The position numbers were made by a program, and so were the translations under genes. Positions 41,902 to 48,726 of a stretch of DNA of 64,000 nucleotides are shown here, one piece after another; positions within the stretch are counted from its first letter, which is position 1; each line of letters starts with the position of its first letter. The stretch comes from Neisseriaceae bacterium HSC-16F19. Lineage in GTDB: Bacteria > Pseudomonadota > Gammaproteobacteria > Burkholderiales > Neisseriaceae. The stretch is taken from contig NZ_JALJZY010000012.1 of the NCBI RefSeq assembly GCF_024171525.1, forward strand, positions 7,342-71,341, written 5' to 3'. The notes beneath the pieces are model-generated. The model was not told the origin of the DNA. It saw nothing but the letters and a program-made list of their open reading frames with translations, and searched no databases.

Positions 41902-42651
41902 ATGAACGACAGCAAGGATATTGAAACCACCTTCACCGCCTTATGCGAAGGCCGCTTGGACGCGGAGGAATGGCTGGCGTGGTTTGCGGAGCATCAGGCG
42001 GAGCTGGAGCAAACGCTGAACCGCCGCCGATATTTGGGCATCAAGCCCATGAGCCATTGCAGCGCCAACCGAAATGCCGCGGCGGCACAGGCGGATGCAC
42101 AAAAATATCTGGCCGGTTTGGGCATAGAAGTGGCCCTGTCCGATATTTATGAACAGGCGTGGGAGCGGGAATTTGCCGCCTGGTGTGCCGAACAGCGGCG
42201 CGAGGAAAAAGCGCGCCAGGCGGCCATGAAAGAAGCCTACGGTTATGTGGCCGGGGTCTATCCCAAATTGTTTAAAGCCCTGCTGAAAGCCACAGACGTC
42301 ACTATCCGCCCCGGTGCGGACGAGGCCGAAATCGCCCGTGCAGAAGACGGATTGGGCGTGGCCTTGCCGGAGGATATCCGCCGCTTTTTCCGCCTGATGG
42401 GTGGATTGCGGCTGGAAGGCGTGATGTTGGATATTGCCGAATTGGGATTGGAAAACTTTTTGGGCCGCGATTATGTGGTCTTGGGCGAATTCTGGAAATA
42501 CGGCGACGGCGATGCCTTGCTGTACGACCCGGCCAAAGCGGGCATTTATGTGTATGCACACGGCTATCCGAAAGTGATTAGGGAAGCGGCGGATATGGAT
42601 GCCTTTGCGGAAAAACGGCTGGCGGCTTATGTGCGCGGACTGGGTGCTTGA
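41902..42651 (+). CDS. SMI1/KNR4 (SUKH)-domain protein
   Basis: A 249-residue protein. The C-terminal two-thirds is a SUKH-type domain (EIARAEDGLGVALPEDIRRFF, MGGLRLEGVML, VLGEFWKYGDGD). Such domains are common immunity proteins against polymorphic toxins. The N-terminal region (residues 1-110) is charged and helical, unrelated to known families I can name. No toxin gene is adjacent, so it is either an orphan immunity gene or a housekeeping SUKH protein. Confidence 0.75.
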   Translation: MNDSKDIETTFTALCEGRLDAEEWLAWFAEHQAELEQTLNRRRYLGIKPMSHCSANRNAAAAQADAQKYLAGLGIEVALSDIYEQAWEREFAAWCAEQRREEKARQAAMKEAYGYVAGVYPKLFKALLKATDVTIRPGADEAEIARAEDGLGVALPEDIRRFFRLMGGLRLEGVMLDIAELGLENFLGRDYVVLGEFWKYGDGDALLYDPAKAGIYVYAHGYPKVIREAADMDAFAEKRLAAYVRGLGA

Positions 42652-42669
42652 AACGGGGAATGCGTTTTG

Positions 42670-42750
42670 GGTTGGTTGGGCAGGGTAGGTCGGCTCTCCG
42701 AGCCGACGGTTGATGGGACGCGTCGGCTCGGAGAGCCGACCTACGGCCGC
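42670..42750. repeat. GTCGGCTC hairpin repeat
   Basis: GTAGGTCGGCTCTCCGAGCC and GGCTCGGAGAGCCGACCTAC face each other across about 20 bp. Start of an 800-bp repeat-only intergenic region before typA. Confidence 0.7.
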
Positions 42751-42771
42751 TACGGTTTGGCGGCATGGCTT

Positions 42772-42833
42772 TGTAGGGGCGGGTTTTATACCTGCCCGCA
42801 ACGCTGCAATCCACAAAGCGGGCGGGTGTAAAA
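42772..42833. repeat. GTAGGGGCGG hairpin repeat, left part
   Basis: GTAGGGGCGGGTTTTATACC and GCGGGTGTAAAAC. Its right flank, GGTGTAAAACCTGCCCCTAC, appears only after the 413-bp element, at about 43245-43264. The element therefore interrupts this repeat. Confidence 0.65.
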
Positions 42834-43246
42834 CCATAGGTATCTACACAAATATTAAGGCTGCCTGAAAACACAAGTTGGTATCACCTTGTATTTCAAG
42901 TTACACAAAATTTAACTTTGCGCTTCGTGGCCGTCCCACGGGATTCCCTACGGTCACGCGGATATTGTCTTTGCGCCGCCAAAGAAAAGAAGGCAAAAGA
43001 AAGGCGGCCGCGGTTGCAGGTTTGCTGCGCAAACTTCCCTCTCTCCACACGCTTTTTCGGGCGGGCAACAACTCGCAGCTGCGCTGCTCAAACAGATTTG
43101 CCCTTTCTCCCCGAAAAACCGCGCTCCGTTCGGCTGCGCCAGCGGATAGGGCTGTAGCCGTAAACATACTTGGATTAAAGTTTTAGGTATTCAAGCCGAA
43201 AAAAGCAAAATCTTTTAGATAGCCTAAAATGTGTAGATACCTATGG
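42834..43246. mobile_element. 413-bp element with 17-bp terminal inverted repeats
   Basis: CCATAGGTATCTACACA (42834-42850) and its exact complement (43230-43246) bound the element. The interior includes a DUS, TTGTATTTCAAGTTACACAA, CAAAGAAAAGAAGGCAAAAG and a GC-rich stretch. No transposase. A second copy with about 90% visible identity but no right end lies at 52627-52935. Confidence 0.75.
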
Positions 43247-43254
43247 TGTAAAAC

Positions 43255-43385
43255 CTGCCCCTACATGGATGGCGGCATCTGCGATTGCGATGCCGTACTT
43301 ACGACCCGAGGGTAGGCGTAGCTTGGGTCGCCAGGCCCAACATTTGTGGGTGTTTTGCAGATTGTTGGGTTTTCAACCCAACCTA
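43255..43385. repeat. Repeat remnants before typA
   Basis: Right half of a GTAGGGGCGG unit and a GTTGGGTTTTCAACCC unit of the GTAGGTTGGGT family. Confidence 0.6.
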
Positions 43386-43397
43386 CGGCTGATTGAT

Positions 43398-43433
43398 AAA
43401 AAGGCTGCCTGAAAACCTTTCAGGCAGCCTTTT
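43398..43433 (-). terminator. DUS-pair terminator of typA
   Basis: AAAAGGCTGCCTGAAA-ACC-TTTCAGGCAGCCTTTT: 15-16 bp stem, 20 bp beyond the typA stop. Confidence 0.8.
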
Positions 43434-43453
43434 AAACGCTCAAGCAACAAACA

Positions 43454-45262
43454 TCAATCCTTTTTAAAATGGCGGCGGCGTTCGATTTCGCTCAGATAGC
43501 GTTTGCGCAGGCGGATGGATTGCGGGGTGATTTCCACCAGCTCGTCGTCGTCGATAAACTCCACCGCGGATTCCAAAGTCAGTTTGATCGGCGTGGTCAG
43601 GCGCACGGCTTCGTCGGTGCCGCTGGCACGCACATTGGTGAGCTTTTTGCCTTTCAAGGGGTTCACCACCAAGTCGTTGTCGCGGCTGTGGATGCCAATA
43701 ATCATGCCTTCATACAATTTGTCGCCGGGGGAGACGAACATGCGGCCGCGGTCTTCCAGATTCCACAGCGCATAGGCCACGGCTTCGCCCTGTTCCTGCG
43801 ATACCAGCACACCGTTGTGGCGGCCGGGCATATCGGGTTTCACCGGGGCGTAGTCATCGAATACATGGCTCATCAGGCCGGTACCGCGGGTCATGGTCAT
43901 AAATTCGCCTTGGAAACCGATGAGGCCGCGGGCGGGGATGTGGTATTCGAGGCGGGTGCGGCCCTGGCCGTCGCTTTCCATATTGGTCAGTTCGCCACGG
44001 CGGCGGCCCAGTTCTTCCATGACCGCGCCCTGGTTGTCATCGGGCACATCCACGGTCAGGTTTTCATAAGGCTCGCATTTTTGGCCGTTGATTTCGCGAT
44101 ACACCACGCGCGGTTTGCCCACCGCCAGTTCATAGCCTTCGCGGCGCATGTTTTCCAGCAGAATGGTCAGATGCAGCTCACCGCGGCCGGACACGCGGAA
44201 TACGTCGGCATCCGCCGTGTCTTCCACACGCAGGGCCACATTGGTGAGCAGTTCTTTTTGCAGGCGGTCGCGGATTTGGCGGCTGGTGACAAACTTGCCT
44301 TCGGTACCGGCCAGGGGGCTGGTGTTGACCATAAAGTCCATGGTCAGGGTGGGCTCGTCCACGCTCAGCATGGGCAGACCCTTGGGATTGTCTTTTTCGG
44401 AAATGGTCACGCCGATGCCGATGTCTTCCAAACCGGAAATAATCACGATGTCGCCGGCTTCGGCTTCTTCCAGCGGCACGCGTTCCAAGCCTTTAAAACC
44501 CAAGAGCTGGTTGATGCGGCCTTGGGCCACTTGCTGCTCGTGGTTCATCACCGCCACCACTTGGCCGGGCTTGATGCGGCCGTTGAGGATACGGCCGATG
44601 CCCAGGCGGCCGGTGTAGTTGTCGTAATCAAGTTGGGAAATCTGCAATTGCAGGGTTTCGTCGGCACTGCCGGAGGGCGGCGGGGTGTGTTTGAGGATGG
44701 TGTCAAACAGCGGGCGCATGTCTTCGCTGTCGTCGCTCTCTTCCAGTTTGGCAAAGCCGGAGAGGCCGGAAGCGTAAACAATGGGGAAGTCCAGCTGCTC
44801 GTCGCTGGCACCCAGGCTGTCGAACAATTCGAAAGTTTGGTCGATGACCCAGCTGGGACGGGCGGAAGGTTTGTCGATTTTGTTGATGACCACAATCGGG
44901 CGCAAGCCCAGGGCCAGTGCTTTTTTGGTCACAAAACGGGTTTGCGGCATCGGGCCTTCTTGGGCATCGACCAGGAGCACCACGCAATCGACCATGCCCA
45001 ACACGCGCTCCACTTCGCCGCCGAAGTCGGCGTGTCCGGGGGTATCGACGATGTTGATGTGGTAGCCTTCGTATTCGATGGCGGTGTTTTTGGCCAGAAT
45101 GGTGATGCCGCGTTCTTTTTCGATGTCGTTGCTGTCCATCACGCGCTCGTCTACCTGTTGGTTGGCGCGGAAGGTACCGGACTGGCGCAGCAGTTGGTCA
45201 ACCAGTGTGGTTTTGCCGTGGTCGACGTGGGCGATGATGGCGATATTGCGGATTTGCTTCAT
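43454..45262 (-). CDS. typA: Ribosome-associated translational GTPase TypA/BipA
   Basis: A 602-residue EF-G-like GTPase that assists ribosome assembly and stress adaptation. G1 AHVDHGKTTLVDQLL, G3 DTPGHADFGGEVER, G4 NKIDKP. The BipA C-terminal domain (EYHIPARGLIGFQGEFMT, then RGTGLMSHVF) distinguishes it from EF-G and LepA. Single-gene unit with its own DUS-pair terminator. Confidence 0.96.
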   Translation of the reverse strand: MKQIRNIAIIAHVDHGKTTLVDQLLRQSGTFRANQQVDERVMDSNDIEKERGITILAKNTAIEYEGYHINIVDTPGHADFGGEVERVLGMVDCVVLLVDAQEGPMPQTRFVTKKALALGLRPIVVINKIDKPSARPSWVIDQTFELFDSLGASDEQLDFPIVYASGLSGFAKLEESDDSEDMRPLFDTILKHTPPPSGSADETLQLQISQLDYDNYTGRLGIGRILNGRIKPGQVVAVMNHEQQVAQGRINQLLGFKGLERVPLEEAEAGDIVIISGLEDIGIGVTISEKDNPKGLPMLSVDEPTLTMDFMVNTSPLAGTEGKFVTSRQIRDRLQKELLTNVALRVEDTADADVFRVSGRGELHLTILLENMRREGYELAVGKPRVVYREINGQKCEPYENLTVDVPDDNQGAVMEELGRRRGELTNMESDGQGRTRLEYHIPARGLIGFQGEFMTMTRGTGLMSHVFDDYAPVKPDMPGRHNGVLVSQEQGEAVAYALWNLEDRGRMFVSPGDKLYEGMIIGIHSRDNDLVVNPLKGKKLTNVRASGTDEAVRLTTPIKLTLESAVEFIDDDELVEITPQSIRLRKRYLSEIERRRHFKKD

Positions 45263-45312
45263 GGGGGCGGGTGCCTTAATAAATCATAGAAAACCGCGCA
45301 TTATAGCAGAAA

Positions 45313-45336
45313 AAATGCAGCCTATCGGCTGCATTT
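45313..45336 (-). terminator. Terminator of the exported-protein gene
   Basis: AAATGCAGCC-TATC-GGCTGCATTT, followed on the minus strand by a T-run (TTTTTTCTGC). Confidence 0.75.
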
Positions 45337-45353
45337 GCGGTTTTGGGAACAGC

Positions 45354-45791
45354 TTATGGGCAGCGAACCCGCACCACCGGTTTGACCTGTGCCTGCAAGG
45401 GGCGTTCGCCTTCGTTATTGAGGCCGCTGTAGGTGGTTTGGCTGCGGTCGTAGAGGCGTTTGCCGCGTACCCGGTAGTCGATGTGCATGCGCTGGGGCAG
45501 GGTTTCGCCGCCGGCAGATACCGTGCCCTCGGCAGTGCCGAGCAGCGGGCTGTAGGATTTGCCGGTGAGGGTGAATTGCAGTTCGATGCCGTGTTCCTGG
45601 CCGATATATTCCAGTTGGCCGTCGGCACGGATGTGCAACAGGTCTTTGTCGGCGGCGGCGTAGTCGCTGTGGCACATGGCCGCAGTTTTGGCCCAGGTGC
45701 CGACATAGGTTTGGGGTATCCAGGCACTTTGGGCGGCGGCCGGGGCGGACAGGGCGGCGAGAAGGGCGCAGCACAGGATTTTGTTTGTCAT
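45354..45791 (-). CDS. Exported hypothetical protein
   Basis: A 145-residue protein with a Sec signal peptide (MTNKILCCALLAALSAPAAAQS; cleavage after AAA or AAAQ). The mature domain is beta-rich and has two cysteines (MCHSD and the terminal VRCP) that may pair. Resembles small periplasmic proteins of unknown function; no family recognised. Divergent from sodA. Confidence 0.75.
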   Translation of the reverse strand: MTNKILCCALLAALSAPAAAQSAWIPQTYVGTWAKTAAMCHSDYAAADKDLLHIRADGQLEYIGQEHGIELQFTLTGKSYSPLLGTAEGTVSAGGETLPQRMHIDYRVRGKRLYDRSQTTYSGLNNEGERPLQAQVKPVVRVRCP

Positions 45792-45918
45792 GGCGGGGTC
45801 TCCATTTTTGGCGGGGTGGTGGCACTATAGCACAGTAGGGCGTCCGGTTTTTGGTTTGTCCTGCAAAAGCGGATGCGGGCGCGCTGATAAGTGGCATGCA
45901 GTGCTTGATATTTTAATT

Positions 45919-45937
45919 AATAATAATTATTATCATT
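45919..45937 (+). promoter_or_regulatory. Candidate Fur box upstream of sodA
   Basis: AATAATAATTATTATCATT matches 13 of 19 positions of the Fur consensus and is embedded in an AT-rich tract 35 bp upstream of the start. Iron repression of Mn-type SOD genes is known in other proteobacteria. The call here is inference. Confidence 0.45.
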
Positions 45938-45971
45938 AACTCTATCAAACGCCGCATTTAAGGAGAACATC

Positions 45972-46595
45972 ATGGCCTATACCCTGCCGCCGCTGCCCTA
46001 TGCCTATGACGCACTGGAGCCGCATTTCGATGCGCTGACCATGGAAATCCACCACAGCAAGCATCATCAGGCTTATGTGAATAATGCCAATGCCGCTTTG
46101 GAAAACCTGCCTGAATGGGCGGGCATAAGCGCGGAAGTGCTGATTGCCCGTTTGCACGAGCTGCCTGAAAACGTACGCACGGTGTTGCGCAATAATGTCG
46201 GCGGCCATGCCAACCACAGTCTGTTTTGGCAGATTTTAAAAACCGGCACCCTGCTCAAGGGCGATTTGCAGGCGGCCATCGAGCGCGATTTCGGCAATGT
46301 GGCCGTGTTTCAGGCCGAATTTGAAAAAGCCGCTGCCACGCGTTTCGGTTCCGGCTGGGCGTGGCTGGTGTATGAAAACGGCCGCCTCAAAGTCACTTCC
46401 ACCGCGAATCAGGACTCACCGCTGATGGGGCAGGCAGTGGCCGGAACTTCAGGTTATCCGATTATCGGCCTCGATGTGTGGGAGCATGCCTATTACCTCA
46501 AATACCAAAACCGCCGCCCGGACTACATCAAGGCGTTTTGGCAGGTGGTGAATTGGGACGAGGCGGCGCGGCGCTTTGCCGAGGTGGTCAAGTAA
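45972..46595 (+). CDS. sodA: Superoxide dismutase, manganese type
   Basis: A 207-residue Mn/Fe superoxide dismutase. Metal ligands lie in MEIHHSKHH, GGHANHSLFW and GLDVWEHAYY. The GGHANHSLFW and MGQAVAGTSGYPIIGLD contexts resemble Mn-type SodA rather than Fe-type SodB. AAGGAGAACATC precedes the ATG. A Fur-like box in the promoter would raise expression when iron is scarce, sensible for a manganese enzyme. Confidence 0.93.
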   Translation: MAYTLPPLPYAYDALEPHFDALTMEIHHSKHHQAYVNNANAALENLPEWAGISAEVLIARLHELPENVRTVLRNNVGGHANHSLFWQILKTGTLLKGDLQAAIERDFGNVAVFQAEFEKAAATRFGSGWAWLVYENGRLKVTSTANQDSPLMGQAVAGTSGYPIIGLDVWEHAYYLKYQNRRPDYIKAFWQVVNWDEAARRFAEVVK

Positions 46596-46615
46596 AATAC
46601 GATAGAAGGGCTTGT

Positions 46616-46677
46616 AAAGGCTGCCTGAAAGGGAATACGGTGCGTTTCTGCATAGTAAAACCTTTCAGGCAGCCTTT
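46616..46677. terminator. DUS-pair inverted repeat between convergent sodA and fRMsr genes
   Basis: AAAGGCTGCCTGAAAGG and its exact complement are separated by 28 bp. A 17-bp stem with a large loop. Confidence 0.6.
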
Positions 46678-46695
46678 TATTTGTTAATGACTGTT

Positions 46696-47178
46696 TTAGC
46701 CGTGTTTTTCGCCAATCAATACCGCCAGCTGCTGCAAATATTCGGCATCGGTGTCGTCGAAAACCGCCAGCTGGTCGGCATCGACATCGAGCACCAGCAT
46801 TACCGCACCGTGGCGGTCGAATACCGGCACCACGATTTCCGATTGCGACAGCGATGAGCAGGCGATGTGGTCGGGATGGGCGTTGACATCGGCCACCACC
46901 AGCGTTTCCCCTTGCGCCCAAGCCTGACCGCACACGCCGCGGCCGTGGGGAATGCGCGTGCACGCCAGCGGGCCTTGGAAAGGGCCGAGCACGAGGGTGT
47001 CGCCGTCGGTGCGGTAAAAGCCCACCCACAACCAGCCGAAAGCCTCTTTGAGCACGGCGGAAATATTGGCCAGATTGGCGGTGAGGTCGGTTTCATCGGC
47101 TATGAGTGCGGCCAGTTGCGGCAACAGTTGGCGGTAGGTTTCGGCTTTGTCGCCGTGGGTGAGGGTGAGTGCGTGCAT
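46696..47178 (-). CDS. msrC: Free methionine-R-sulfoxide reductase (GAF domain)
   Basis: A 160-residue single GAF-domain fRMsr that reduces free methionine-(R)-sulfoxide. The three mechanistic cysteines are at C73, C83 and C107 (LACTRI, GVCGQAW and IACSSLSQSEIVVP). I start at MHALTLTHGD (47178), preceded by GCGGAATAC. The longer upstream frame crosses a repeat and the next gene. Convergent with sodA, another oxidative-stress gene. Confidence 0.92.
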   Translation of the reverse strand: MHALTLTHGDKAETYRQLLPQLAALIADETDLTANLANISAVLKEAFGWLWVGFYRTDGDTLVLGPFQGPLACTRIPHGRGVCGQAWAQGETLVVADVNAHPDHIACSSLSQSEIVVPVFDRHGAVMLVLDVDADQLAVFDDTDAEYLQQLAVLIGEKHG

Positions 47179-47236
47179 GGTGTATTCCGCTTGCAGATGG
47201 GTCATCCTGCGTGCAGTCGCAGGATCTTGGGTGTAT

Positions 47237-48352
47237 TCAGGCTGCTGCCAAACGCCATAAGGACGTGGTTTCACGGCTGCGGGCGGCATACAGCGGGTCG
47301 TCGGGGCGCTGTGCTTTGCCGTGTTGCGGTACGGTGTCGGTTTTGGCGACCACGCGTAAACCGGCGTCACAAATCCATTGCGGCAATTCATCGGCGTGGC
47401 GCAAGCCGAGGTGTTCGGCCAAATCGGACATCACCAGCCAGATTTCGCCATCGGCATTGAGGCGTGCCGGGGCGGCGGCCAAAAAGCGGCGCAGCATGCC
47501 GTGTTTGGGGTCGTAGAGCGCGGTTTCGATGTCCGAGGTCGGTTGTGCAGGCAGCCACGGCGGATTGCAGACCATCAGATCCGCCATGCCCTCGGCAGGA
47601 AATAAATCGGCGGCCTGTAGTTGCGCATTTAGATGCAGGCTTTGCAGATTGGCCGCGGCAGCGCTTAGGGCACGCGGGTTGGTGTCGGTGCCGGTCACAT
47701 TCAAGCCGCGTTGCGCCAGGATGGCCGCCAGCACGCCGCTGCCGGTGCCGATGTCCCACGCGTTGCGCCAATGCGGCGCCAGCGGCGCGTGGGCCACCAA
47801 ATCCAGATATTCGCCGCGCAAGGGTGAAAACACGCCGAAAGGCACATGGATGTGCGCGCCGCCCAAGGCCGCCACCGGTACGCCTTTTTTATGCCATTCG
47901 TGGGCGCCGATAAAGCCGAGCAAGGCTTGCAGGGGCAGCAGAAAGGGCGCTTCGTTGTCGGCGCCGTAAACGTCTGCCAGCGCGGCGCGCACATCGGGGG
48001 CGCGGCGGTTGTTGACCACACTGCCGGGCAGAATTTCCACCAAAATCAAATGAAACAGACGGCTTTGCTGTGCCTGCTGCATGCGCAGGGTGTGGAAATC
48101 GGCGGCGGCTTTGCGTTTTTGTCGCACGCGTTTTTTCACCGCAGCCAACAGCTGCTTGCCCTGATGATAATCGCCGCGCCACAGCAGCGCGGTGTGCTGG
48201 TGCAGGTGTTGCAGTGCGGCAGCGGCGCTGATGTGCGTCACCGGCAGTACCGCTTTGGGCGGCGCATGGCGGCTTTCACTGAGCCACGGCGCGCTGAAGG
48301 TTTGGCCGTGTTCCTGCCAGTGGAGTAGGGATGGGGCAGAGTCGGAATGCAT
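47237..48352 (-). CDS. Class I SAM-dependent methyltransferase with NPPW motif
   Basis: A 371-residue methyltransferase. The catalytic domain occupies the second half: motif I WDIGTGSGVLAAIL, acidic GTDTNPRALS, and motif IV MVCNPPWLP. NPPW is the signature of enzymes that methylate a glutamine or an exocyclic amino group, as in PrmB/PrmC or RlmG/RsmC types. The first 190 residues form a separate, less recognisable domain. Target unknown. Start at 48352 chosen over codons that extend into upstream repeat DNA. Confidence 0.8.
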   Translation of the reverse strand: MHSDSAPSLLHWQEHGQTFSAPWLSESRHAPPKAVLPVTHISAAAALQHLHQHTALLWRGDYHQGKQLLAAVKKRVRQKRKAAADFHTLRMQQAQQSRLFHLILVEILPGSVVNNRRAPDVRAALADVYGADNEAPFLLPLQALLGFIGAHEWHKKGVPVAALGGAHIHVPFGVFSPLRGEYLDLVAHAPLAPHWRNAWDIGTGSGVLAAILAQRGLNVTGTDTNPRALSAAAANLQSLHLNAQLQAADLFPAEGMADLMVCNPPWLPAQPTSDIETALYDPKHGMLRRFLAAAPARLNADGEIWLVMSDLAEHLGLRHADELPQWICDAGLRVVAKTDTVPQHGKAQRPDDPLYAARSRETTSLWRLAAA

Positions 48353-48411
48353 GAAAATGGGGTGTGGGTGGCGGTGGGGTCTTATACCGTTTTGTCTGTC
48401 GGTAGTCAAAA

Positions 48412-48568
48412 TATAGTCATTTAAAATTAAGAACGATACGGCGTTGGCTGCGCCAAGCTCGAAGAGAGCGATGTTTGTAAGCCGCTAAAGCGGCAACAAA
48501 ATCAGCTCCGTACCATTTGTAGTGTCTGCGGCTTGCCGCCTTGTCTCGTTCTTATTTTATTTGACTAT
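48412..48568. mobile_element. Correia-like repeat, long form (157 bp)
   Basis: TATAGTCATTTAAAATTAAG to TCTTATTTTATTTGACTAT, with the internal insert AGCTCGAAGAGAGCGATGTT...TCAGCTCCGTACC found in long Correia elements. It fills most of the 374-bp gap before ileS. Confidence 0.85.
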
Positions 48569-48726
48569 TATGTTGCATTGCGTAATAACAAAACCTTTTT
48601 TTGACAAGAAGATAGGAGTTTTTGCCTTTTCATAAAGGGTAAAGACTTATAAAATACCCGCCATTTTGGCCGTTTCCGGCGCAGTTTGTGTACCGGGAGC
48701 AAGCTTTATTATATTTGAGACTCACT

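Noticed and set aside
42901..43167. Short frames inside the 413-bp element on both strands
   Set aside because: They differ between the two copies by frame-breaking changes and show no protein-like conservation.
43469..45289. Plus-strand frame of about 600 codons opposite typA
   Set aside because: Mirror frame of a highly conserved gene in GC-rich DNA, with no recognisable domain.
46601..46614. Self-target of spacer three
   Set aside because: Only the 14 seed-side bases match, too few for a II-C target; kept only as a low-interest note.
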